Below are positions 25,685-33,054 of a stretch of DNA of 64,000 nucleotides, piece after piece. Origin of the DNA: Phototrophicus methaneseepsis. Its GTDB lineage: Bacteria; Chloroflexota; Anaerolineae; Aggregatilineales; Phototrophicaceae. Location: the NCBI RefSeq assembly GCF_015500095.1, contig NZ_CP062983.1, forward strand, positions 1,426,001-1,490,000. Reading direction: 5' to 3'. Numbering within the stretch: position 1 is the stretch's first letter; each line of letters begins with the position of its first letter. The translations under genes and the position numbers were made by a program. A model generated the notes under the pieces. It saw only the letters and a program-made list of their open reading frames with translations. It made no database searches and was not told the DNA's origin.

Positions 25685-26014
25685 TTATTCTGACAAACGC
25701 TCAATTTTGGCGGTACTCTGGATGACCTCGAACTTTTCAAGCTTGGGGTGCCCCAGGAAGGTCTCCGGCGGCAAAGAGCCAGAGCGTGCATGGCCTTCTT
25801 TGAACTCAGCCGACTGCGTCCAGCCCTGGAATGCTTCTTCGGATTCCCAGAAGGTCATGACCACATAAGGATCGCCTTCCGCAGTGGGGCGCAGGAGCTG
25901 GAATGAGATGAACCCTAGCATGCCATCGACCAGATTGGCCCGGTCGGCAAAGCGCTCTTCAAAGGCAGCGGCGTGTTCTGGGTTGACTGGAATACGGTTG
26001 CAAATCACGATCAT
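25685..26014 (-). CDS. IsdG/HmoA-like antibiotic biosynthesis monooxygenase-fold protein
   Basis: A 109-residue ferredoxin-like dimeric alpha/beta-barrel protein. It keeps the three residues used by IsdG-type haem-degrading monooxygenases at matching places: Asn6 (VICNRI), Trp65 (EAFQGWT) and His75 (FKEGHAR), compared with Asn7/Trp67/His77 in IsdG. Length also equals IsdG (about 107). It is therefore a good candidate for cytoplasmic haem breakdown and iron release. A two-domain FecB-like binding protein 0.7 kb away supports an iron link but is not proof. It could instead be another ABM-family monooxygenase. It is a single gene ended by a clear terminator. Confidence 0.82.
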   Translation of the reverse strand: MIVICNRIPVNPEHAAAFEERFADRANLVDGMLGFISFQLLRPTAEGDPYVVMTFWESEEAFQGWTQSAEFKEGHARSGSLPPETFLGHPKLEKFEVIQSTAKIERLSE

Positions 26015-26343
26015 GTGACGTCTCCTTCATGATATATTTTCATGATGTTCCCCTAATCATAACAGGCTTTGCCGCGTCCGTTCACCGTGGCTTGTAAAAC
26101 CTGTTTTGTCCTGGCGTCTGCGGAAAATTAACGGTGATGAAACTGTTTTTTTGCCTTTTTTCGCATGGAATTTTGTCTCGGTAGGAACAACATCACAAAA
26201 ACTGCAAAGTTGGCTTTAACCGCACGCGTGGACACCAACGGCCTCATCCGGCTAGCATTCTCCTATGCCTATGAGGAGATAGGCACGCGCCACAGAGCAC
26301 ATATCGTCAAAATAGGCTTACCAGGGGATAAAGGGCTGATGCC
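26015..26343. other. Divergent intergenic region
   Basis: 329 bases between the IsdG-like gene and the next small gene, which should hold both promoters. A short open frame at 26165-26347 has no SD and no recognisable product. No Fur-like 19-bp inverted repeat was found by eye. Confidence 0.3.
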
Positions 26344-26598
26344 ATGATGAATTTAAGCCAGAACAGCATCATATCCGTCCGATATGCATTCCGGCATGGT
26401 CAGAGTGAGCAAAACCGCCATGCGCTGCTCAAGCTAGCGGAACAGCTCCAGCAGTATCACGGTTTTTTGCATTACCGCATTGTTGGCTTGGATGATCGCC
26501 GGGGTGAACCGATCTTGCTCACGTTCTGGTTATCTGCGGCACATTATCGTAAAGCAGCCCGCCTCATGCGCCAGGAAGCCGAACAGAACATCGCCTGA
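26344..26598 (+). CDS. Small ABM-fold-like protein
   Basis: An 84-residue protein. Its pattern is an initial strand (SVRYAFRHG), a helix (QNRHALLKLAEQLQQ), then GFLHYRIVGLDD, ILLTFWLSAAHYRKAARLMRQ. This strand-helix-strand-strand-helix order, with F/W before the last helix, resembles a shortened antibiotic-biosynthesis-monooxygenase domain like the neighbouring IsdG-like protein. No catalytic Asn or His at the IsdG positions can be aligned with confidence. It starts behind AAAGGG, with ATG codons at 26344 and 26347, and precedes the double FecB-like gene on the same strand by under 100 bases, so they may be co-transcribed. Function unknown. Confidence 0.5.
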   Translation: MMNLSQNSIISVRYAFRHGQSEQNRHALLKLAEQLQQYHGFLHYRIVGLDDRRGEPILLTFWLSAAHYRKAARLMRQEAEQNIA

Positions 26599-26690
26599 TG
26601 CTGTGTGTCACATCACACCTTGTAACACTTGATATCGCATGATGTCGAATCATGATTATCCATTTGAGAACAAACACGAGGTTCATTTTC

Positions 26691-28589
26691 ATGAAGAAAC
26701 GTTTTTATCTGCAATTTGCATGGGTCGCCTTGCTCTTGATCGCTATCCTGCCCGCTATGGCACAGAATGACGAAGCCACCCGCTGTATGGAAGGCTACCG
26801 AATCATTGAACATGCTATGGGTATGACCTGCGTGCCAGAAACCCCACAGCGCGTGATTACATTGGATACGGGCGAGACGGATAATGCCCTGGCATTGGGC
26901 GCGAATATCGTCGGGGCACCCGTAGAAGATGTGTTGGCGTATCAAGACTACCTGAGCGACCAGCTAGAGGGCATCACCAGCATCGGTTCCATCAGCGAAC
27001 CAAACCTGGAAGCGATTCTTGCGCTGGAGCCGGATCTCATCCTGGGCAGCAAGCAGCGTTACGAAGCCGTCTACGATCAACTTTCGCAAATTGCGCCGAC
27101 CGTGTTCACGGAGTCTTTGCGCGTTCCCTGGCAGGATAACTTCCTGCTCCATGCAGAAGCGCTCAACAAAACAGAAGAAGCCGATGAATTATTGGCACAG
27201 TACGAAGCCAATATCGCTGATGTGCAGGGCGCCCTTGGCGATGCCATTGATAATACGACGATTTCCATCATTCGCTTCCGTCCGGGGCAGGTACGCTTGT
27301 ATCTCAAGAGTTCCTACATTGGCTATATCTTGCAGGATGTGGGCCTGCCACGCCCGGCCAGCCAGGATGAAGATGTCTTCTCGTCGGAAATTTCCCTGGA
27401 AGAAGTTGACGCTGTCGATGCAGATTACATCTTCATCACCGGCTATGCAGAAGACGATAGCGACCTGGATCGCTTCCTTGAAAGCCCCCTCTGGCAGACG
27501 TTGGGCGGCGTACAGAGTGGGCATGCCATTGATGTCAATGATGATACCTGGATCGCTGGCCTTGGCGTTCAGGCGGCCAATCTCGTCCTGGAAGATTTGA
27601 AAGCTATTCTAGCCCCGTCATCAGAAGAACCTGCTGAAGAAGCTGGAACAGACGAAACAGCCTCAGAAAGCATCACCTGTGAAGAAGGCACCAAGCTGGT
27701 CACACATGACCTTGGCGAAAGCTGTGTTCCGTTGGAGCCGCAGCGCGTAGTTGCCCTGGATATGGCGATTATGGAACTTATGATGGTTGCGGATATGCAG
27801 CCTGCCGCTTCTTCAGAGCTCGTCTCTATGACCTATGCCTTGATGCACCCTGAGTTATCAGAAGATTTTGCCACCTTCTATGGTGATGCACCGGATATGG
27901 GGTATCCGCCTAATATCGAGGTTATCCTGAATGTGCAGCCGGATCTCATCATTGGGCCGAGTGATTTCTTCACAGAATCCATCTACCCAGAATTAAATGC
28001 TATCGCCCCGACTGTACTTTATGAAGCCGACCCCGGTAACTGGCGGACACGGCTGATCTTCGCCGGGGAAGTCCTGGGCCTGACTGATACTGTGGATGAA
28101 ATCCTTGCAGATTATGATGCACGCGTGGCTGAGCTGTCCGATGTCTTGGGTGAGAGCGCTGGCGAGACGACTGTCTCCCTGGTGCGTGCCTTGCCGGATC
28201 AAATTGGCCTTGTGCTGGCAGGGACCAATGCTGCTAATGTCGTGGCTTCTGTTGGCCTCGCGCGCCCTGAGTCGCAATCTGTTGATTACGATTACGTCCT
28301 CTCAGAATTAGATGGGCGTCCGGAATTACTCATCTCTGAAGAAGAATTGGCCCTCGCGGATGCGGATGTGGTCTTCGTCTTCAGCAGCAGTGAAGATAAC
28401 GGCCTGACCGATAACCCGCTGTGGAATGCCCTGCCTGCTGTGCAGGATGGTCGCAGCCATGTTGTCGGTTACTACTGGTGGGGCGATAGCTTCATCTCAG
28501 CACATCGTATGCTGGATGATCTCTTCGAATATGTCGCCGGGATCGAGCCTGAAAATCCGAATCCTTTTGCCGAAGGCCTGAGCGAATAA
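26691..28589 (+). CDS. Secreted protein with two tandem FecB/BtuF-type binding domains
   Basis: A 632-residue protein with a signal peptide (MKKRFYLQFAW to LPAMAQ) and no lipobox Cys. Two copies of a TroA/FecB-like helical-backbone binding domain follow. Copy one starts CMEGYRIIEHAMGMTCVP at about residue 32 and copy two CEEGTKLVTHDLGESCVP at about 325; each then has PQRV and a run such as EAILALEPDLILGSKQRY or EVILNVQPDLIIGPSDFF. A Glu-rich linker (about 305-322) joins them. Single-copy relatives bind ferric siderophores or cobalamin for an ABC importer. No permease or ATPase of that type is next to it. Each copy has a conserved Cys pair that could form a disulfide. Start chosen at 26691 because it gives a clean signal peptide. 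Confidence 0.85.
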   Translation: MKKRFYLQFAWVALLLIAILPAMAQNDEATRCMEGYRIIEHAMGMTCVPETPQRVITLDTGETDNALALGANIVGAPVEDVLAYQDYLSDQLEGITSIGSISEPNLEAILALEPDLILGSKQRYEAVYDQLSQIAPTVFTESLRVPWQDNFLLHAEALNKTEEADELLAQYEANIADVQGALGDAIDNTTISIIRFRPGQVRLYLKSSYIGYILQDVGLPRPASQDEDVFSSEISLEEVDAVDADYIFITGYAEDDSDLDRFLESPLWQTLGGVQSGHAIDVNDDTWIAGLGVQAANLVLEDLKAILAPSSEEPAEEAGTDETASESITCEEGTKLVTHDLGESCVPLEPQRVVALDMAIMELMMVADMQPAASSELVSMTYALMHPELSEDFATFYGDAPDMGYPPNIEVILNVQPDLIIGPSDFFTESIYPELNAIAPTVLYEADPGNWRTRLIFAGEVLGLTDTVDEILADYDARVAELSDVLGESAGETTVSLVRALPDQIGLVLAGTNAANVVASVGLARPESQSVDYDYVLSELDGRPELLISEEELALADADVVFVFSSSEDNGLTDNPLWNALPAVQDGRSHVVGYYWWGDSFISAHRMLDDLFEYVAGIEPENPNPFAEGLSE

Positions 28590-28899
28590 ATCTATAGGTT
28601 ATGTGGTGCCGGGGCTGTTTGCGCTCGGCACCCTGACCCACCACCCAGGAAAAAGTTATCCACCCGTCATTTCACGTATGTTGCAATCTTCCCCCTACTT
28701 CTGGGCCTCTTTTTACCCCTAACCCTTAAAGAGAGGCCCACATCGCCTTTTTACGGACGACCATAAAAGCCAGGAAAATAAAAACCTGCGCCATGATGAT
28801 CATGACGCAGGCGGCGTGCCATTGACGGTTGGAAAGCAGTGGAAGCTGAAGGAGGGGAGAACTTCTACTTAGCACGCCTGGGATTTAAAAACGAAATAT
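28590..28899. other. Convergent intergenic region
   Basis: 310 bases between convergent genes. It holds a G+C-rich hairpin GGTGCCG/CGGCACC (28605-28632), which may end the binding-protein transcript although it lacks a T-run, and the minus-strand terminator given separately. No gene seen. Confidence 0.45.
28773..28811 (-). terminator. Intrinsic terminator of the six-gene ABC operon
   Basis: Stem CCTGCG (28785-28790) with CGCAGG (28806-28811), extended by CATGAT/ATCATG inside, followed on the minus strand by TTTTTATTTT. Confidence 0.85.
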
Positions 28900-29844
28900 T
28901 TAGCCCGTTCCGACGCTGCCCGTCATATCAAAGGTGGGCGTTGCGGTTGGTGCGATATATTGCTCTTTTGTGAAAGACCAGCGTTGGCTACCTGGGCATG
29001 CCTGGACGAAGTTTTCGTCAAGTGGGCGTACTTCCCAGTGCCAGATGCCACCATCCGCGATGTCGGTCAGGTCCAGTGTTTCGTTCTGGCGGCGGTCGAA
29101 GGTGATGTCAATGTAGTTATCCGGGTTATCTGTGCTGAAGTCGTAATCCGGCGGGTAGAGCCGCAGCAGGTAACGCGGTGCACGTGGCCCACGCCAGTTA
29201 AACACAATCGTACCTGTATCTGGGATACCCCAGGCATTTTCAATCGGCTGCAGCGCTTCGTATGGCACAGAGCAATCAATCGCTGGCTCTACAGGCACAT
29301 TGTCGCCAGGGACAAGCAGTATTTGCCCAGATCGAATCGTATTTGCGTCTTCCAGGCAGTTGGCATCGGCCAACGTCCAGGAATTGGTGCCGAATTTGTT
29401 GGCGATGCTGGTGACAGTTTCGTTATCCTGCACCTGATATTCCAGCGACCAATCCTCGCGCGGTTCACAAGCTTCTTCTTCTGGCAACAGGGTGGCTGTT
29501 GGCAGGCCCTGAATGCCTTCCAGCGTGACGTTCACCGTAATGCCCTGTGTCGATGTGGCTGTGGGCGTGGCGGAAGGCGGCGGCGTGGGTGTGGGCGGTT
29601 CCAGCGTCGGCGGTGGCAGCAGCGTTACAGTCGCTGTCACTTCTGGGGCATCTGTGTTAGCCTGTGCGACCATCATCGGCGTGGCAGAAGGCAGCGGCGT
29701 CAGCGTGACGGCAATGTTCGTCGGCCCGACCTGAGGCGTATTCTGGGCAACCTGCTGCAACATGCGCGGCGCTAACAAGCCTAACCCTAAACAAAAAAGA
29801 CACAGGACGAGCGTCCAATACCAGCCTGGTAAGCGTTTTATCAT
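28900..29844 (-). CDS. Membrane-anchored LysM-domain protein
   Basis: A 314-residue protein with one N-terminal transmembrane helix (WYWTLVLCLFCLGLGLLAP, about 8-26), a long Thr/Pro-rich stalk (about 70-100, PTPTPPP-like), and a LysM domain at about 133-180 (LEYQVQDNETVTSIANKF and ILLVPGD). The rest (about 185-300) is a beta-rich domain with VFNWRGPRAPRYLLRLYPP and WHWEVRP, similar in style to fibronectin-like carbohydrate modules. LysM binds peptidoglycan or other GlcNAc polymers. Its ATG overlaps the stop of the ATPase gene upstream (ATGA), so it is the last gene of the transporter operon and probably ties that complex to the cell wall or glycan. This link is an inference. Confidence 0.82.
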   Translation of the reverse strand: MIKRLPGWYWTLVLCLFCLGLGLLAPRMLQQVAQNTPQVGPTNIAVTLTPLPSATPMMVAQANTDAPEVTATVTLLPPPTLEPPTPTPPPSATPTATSTQGITVNVTLEGIQGLPTATLLPEEEACEPREDWSLEYQVQDNETVTSIANKFGTNSWTLADANCLEDANTIRSGQILLVPGDNVPVEPAIDCSVPYEALQPIENAWGIPDTGTIVFNWRGPRAPRYLLRLYPPDYDFSTDNPDNYIDITFDRRQNETLDLTDIADGGIWHWEVRPLDENFVQACPGSQRWSFTKEQYIAPTATPTFDMTGSVGTG

Positions 29845-30629
29845 GAGGCTTGTTGCTCCTTGAATGCAGTCAAATCTTGTGGGACCAGTTTGCCATTCTG
29901 TAATTCAAACGCGCGGTCAACATACGAGCGCACGGTCATATCATGCGAGACAATCAGGAATGCGGTGCCCTGCGCTGCGGCGATGCCACGCAGCAGCTTT
30001 AGCGTACGGTGCGCGGTGCGCGTATCCAGGCCGCTTGTAGGTTCATCAGCCAGGATAGCGGCAGGGCGCAAGGCCAGGGCACGGGCGATTGCCACGCGCT
30101 GCCGCTGACCGCCGGAAAGCTGCCCCGGTAGATGATCCGACCAGGCACTCAGGCCGACAGCTTCCAAGGCGCTGCGGGTACGTCTGCGTCGTTCAAAGAC
30201 GTGTAGGCGCGGCAGCCGCAGCACAAGGTCGATATTCTCGGCAGCGGTATAGGTTGGGATGAGCGTGTAATTCTGGAAGATAAAGCCAAAGCTGCGCCGC
30301 CGCAGACGGGCCCGTTTGCCGTCGCTCAATTTATTAATATCCGTATCGTGGAATATGACTGTACCGCTTGTTGGGCGGTCGAGCGCGCCGATCAGGTTGA
30401 GCAGGGTGGTTTTGCCGCTGCCAGATGGCCCAAATAAGGCGACCATCTCTCCAGCTTCGACGTGCAAGTCAATGCCTTGCAGCACATGCACCTGCGTCTT
30501 ACCAGTGCCGAAGCTGCGCGTCACATTTTCCACATGGATGAGTTCGCCTTCGTACAGCCGTTGGATGGCTGGGCTGTTACTGGCTGTGTTTTCAACAGGG
30601 TTGATAGTCTCGGCTGGTGTATCACTCAT
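29841..30629 (-). CDS. ABC transporter ATP-binding protein (MacB/LolD type)
   Basis: A 262-residue ATPase. Walker A is GPSGSGKTT (about 67-75), the Q-loop FIFQNYTLIPTYTAAENI, the signature LSGGQRQRVAIARAL, Walker B AAILADEPTSGLD and the switch His in LIVSHDM. The short linker and the LIPTYTAAENI segment place it with LolD/MacB-type ATPases that drive FtsX-like permeases. An N-terminal 25-residue tail is extra. Its ATG overlaps the stop of the upstream ATPase gene by four bases and its own stop overlaps the LysM gene. All ATPase residues are intact. With the second ATPase it may form a heterodimer or work as an alternative partner. Confidence 0.9.
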   Translation of the reverse strand: MSDTPAETINPVENTASNSPAIQRLYEGELIHVENVTRSFGTGKTQVHVLQGIDLHVEAGEMVALFGPSGSGKTTLLNLIGALDRPTSGTVIFHDTDINKLSDGKRARLRRRSFGFIFQNYTLIPTYTAAENIDLVLRLPRLHVFERRRRTRSALEAVGLSAWSDHLPGQLSGGQRQRVAIARALALRPAAILADEPTSGLDTRTAHRTLKLLRGIAAAQGTAFLIVSHDMTVRSYVDRAFELQNGKLVPQDLTAFKEQQAS

Positions 30630-31567
30630 GAGGCGCGGTCCTTTCTCCCTAAGAGCCGCCGCATGCGCCCGAATAACCCTCTGCGATCAGGTGCGGCGTC
30701 CTGTGGCAGCATATCGGAAAGCAGCGCATCGGTATGATCTTCGTCTTCGTGTTCCGGGCGCAGCAGAACCCCCTCTGGCCGGATTTCTACGGCGATATAA
30801 GGCGCTTCTTTCAGCGTCGTGCGAACATTCTGCGGCAGTTGCAAACGGCCATCTTCGTCAAGGTGTGGTGATGCATCTTCGTCAGACATATTCTGGCCGA
30901 GCGCCCCATCGCGCAGCGTCAGGACGCGGTCGGCATATTGGGCCATCTTCATATCATGTGTGACCATCAAAATCGTCAGGCCATAACGCTCGCGCAGGTC
31001 CATCAGCAGGTCCATAACGGCAACGGCTGTTTTGCCATCGAGCGCGCCGGTGGGTTCATCTGCCAGCAAAAGCTGTGGCTTATTCGCCAGGGCGACGGCG
31101 ATGGCGACGCGCTGCTGCTGGCCGCCGGATAATTGCGACGGCTTTTTGTTGATGTGCTCAAGCAGGTCAACCGCATCGAGAAGCTCACGGGCTTGTTTGC
31201 GCCGCGTAAATGGCGAGACCCCCGCCAGCATCATCGGCAGGGTGACGTTGCCTAATGCGCTGCGATGGAACAGCAGGTTCTTCTCGACTTCCTGCCACAC
31301 AAAGCCCACCCGCTCCAGGCGATAATGGGCCAGGGCACGCCCTTTAAGCTCCAACAGCGATTGCCCATCAACGATGAGCTGGCCCGCTGTTGGTTTATCC
31401 AGGCCGCCGAGCAGGTTCAGCAGCGAGCTTTTGCCCGCGCCACTAGGGCCGATAATGGCGACCATCTCGCCTTTTTCCATGGTGAAGTCGATGCCGCGCA
31501 GGGCCACGATTTCATGGTTATCGACTTTGTAGGCTCGTACGACCTGTTTACAAGAGATAAACGGCAT
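30626..31567 (-). CDS. ABC transporter ATP-binding protein with C-terminal extension
   Basis: A 313-residue ATPase of the MacB/LolD type. Walker A is GPSGAGKSS (about 40-48), signature LSGGQQQRVAIAVAL, Walker B LLLADEPTGALD, switch His in MVTHDM. After residue 225 there is an unusual tail of about 85 residues: an acidic part with SDEDASPHLDEDGRLQLP, which resembles a short AbrB-like or regulatory segment, and a basic end GLFGRMRRLLGRKDRAS that could lie on the membrane. SD TAGGAGC sits 7 bases before the start. The gene is 19 bases downstream of the adaptor protein gene and overlaps the second ATPase gene by four bases. Confidence 0.9.
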   Translation of the reverse strand: MPFISCKQVVRAYKVDNHEIVALRGIDFTMEKGEMVAIIGPSGAGKSSLLNLLGGLDKPTAGQLIVDGQSLLELKGRALAHYRLERVGFVWQEVEKNLLFHRSALGNVTLPMMLAGVSPFTRRKQARELLDAVDLLEHINKKPSQLSGGQQQRVAIAVALANKPQLLLADEPTGALDGKTAVAVMDLLMDLRERYGLTILMVTHDMKMAQYADRVLTLRDGALGQNMSDEDASPHLDEDGRLQLPQNVRTTLKEAPYIAVEIRPEGVLLRPEHEDEDHTDALLSDMLPQDAAPDRRGLFGRMRRLLGRKDRAS

Positions 31568-31586
31568 TGCTTGCTCCTAAGGCTCC

Positions 31587-32921
31587 CTACTGCTGGACGA
31601 TGACGTCGCCTTCTTCAACGCCACTGAGGATTTCGACGCGGTCGTCTGTTTCCAACCCGACGGTGACGTCCTGCACGCGTTCGCCTTCTTCCGTTTGTAG
31701 GACGACGAACGTGCGATTGCCAAAGACATTCAGCGCTTGCGGCGGCAGCCATAAGGTATCCATGCTCTCACTCAGGGTCATGGTGATATTCACCAGGGAA
31801 CCAGAGACTAATTCGGGCAAGGTCGCCGCGACACGCACAGTCTGGTCCACATCGCGGTTGCTGATCGGCAGTTGGCGGATTACACATTGCACGCGCGAAT
31901 CGGCATTGTTGGCTTCTTCGCAGATGCCGACCTGCCCAATTTGCAAGAGCTGCGTATCGGTGAAGGCGATGGTTGCAATGGCCTCTAAAGGTTGTGGCAG
32001 CGCAATTGTGATCACACCTGTATAAGCAGAGACACTATCCCCCGGTTGAATTGTGACTTCTAGCACGACGCCCTCAATCGGAGAGACGAGCGTCGAATTG
32101 GCAATTTCTTCCCGTGTGCGGTCAACAGCAAGCTGGGCTTCTATCAATGCATCGACCAGATCAGGATCGCCGCCGGATTGCTGGGCGGCTTCCAGGTCAA
32201 GCTCGGCTTGTAGGATGCTGTTTTCCTGCTGTTGCAGGCTAATCTCTGCCTGACGATAGCTTGCAGACGCACTGTAATAGCTCCGTTGGGCGCTTTCCAG
32301 GTTTTCCTGGGCTGAAATGAGCGATTCATAGAGTGAATCAACCTGTGAGGCTGGTGTGTCCGGGCGGCTGACGGCATCGTCATAATTACGCTGCGCATTT
32401 TCAAGATTACGCTGTGCGGATTCCACCTGTGCCCAGGCGCTATTGACGCTGGCCCAGGGTAAGCTCAGCTTCTGGCTTTCCAGCGACATCGTCTGGTTGG
32501 CGAGGTTAAATTGTGCGCTGATAACGCCGTCGTCACTGGTGGTGCTGTCTTCGTCCAGGCGGCGCTGTGCGGCTGCCAAGGAGATTTCCTGGCTGACCAG
32601 GTTGTCTTCCAGGTCATCAATCTGCAAATCCGCCAGCAGTTCCCCCACAGAAACAGTATCGCCGCGCTGTACTGTCACACTGCGAACATTGCCGCTGACC
32701 TGGAACGCAAGCTGCATCTGGTCGCGGGGCAACCAGCGCCCGGTGAACTCGTACAACTCGCTGACGGTGCCGCGCTGCACAGTATAAGTCGTCCGTTGGG
32801 CCGCCTGTGCTGTTGGGATAGGCGTCGCCGTGGCAGTGATGTCCTGCGCAAAATCATTTTGCGCAGGCTGGCAGGCAGCGACTAATAAAGCGATGATGAT
32901 GAATCCGATGCGTAATCTCAT
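31587..32921 (-). CDS. HlyD/MacA-like periplasmic adaptor lipoprotein
   Basis: A 444-residue membrane-fusion-protein subunit. The N terminus is a lipoprotein signal with lipobox LVAAC (Cys17). A lipoyl-type half motif is seen at about residues 70-105 (VSGNVRSVTVQRGDTVSVGE), a long alpha-helical coiled coil at about 120-265 (AQRRLDED, ENLESAQRSY, AELDLEAAQ) and the second lipoyl half in VSPIEGVVLEVTIQPGDSV (about 290-310). The beta-barrel and proximal domains follow. Such adaptors join an inner-membrane permease to an outer factor or the cell wall in MacAB-type export. It sits directly between the permease and ATPase genes. SD GGAG is 6 bases before the ATG. Confidence 0.9.
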   Translation of the reverse strand: MRLRIGFIIIALLVAACQPAQNDFAQDITATATPIPTAQAAQRTTYTVQRGTVSELYEFTGRWLPRDQMQLAFQVSGNVRSVTVQRGDTVSVGELLADLQIDDLEDNLVSQEISLAAAQRRLDEDSTTSDDGVISAQFNLANQTMSLESQKLSLPWASVNSAWAQVESAQRNLENAQRNYDDAVSRPDTPASQVDSLYESLISAQENLESAQRSYYSASASYRQAEISLQQQENSILQAELDLEAAQQSGGDPDLVDALIEAQLAVDRTREEIANSTLVSPIEGVVLEVTIQPGDSVSAYTGVITIALPQPLEAIATIAFTDTQLLQIGQVGICEEANNADSRVQCVIRQLPISNRDVDQTVRVAATLPELVSGSLVNITMTLSESMDTLWLPPQALNVFGNRTFVVLQTEEGERVQDVTVGLETDDRVEILSGVEEGDVIVQQ

Positions 32922-33054
32922 GCTGACTCCGATAGTATCAAAAATATTGCGACTGTTCTGGGCACCCTATCGTGCCCCTACATGGCAATCCGTCTTTATC
33001 CTGGAAGATAGATATGCCAACCCTGGTTCCTGTCAGTTGCTTAGATACTGCTGC

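Noticed and set aside
26165-26347. Plus-strand open frame of 60 codons
   Set aside because: No SD, no recognisable pattern, and it overlaps the start of the better-supported small gene at 26344.
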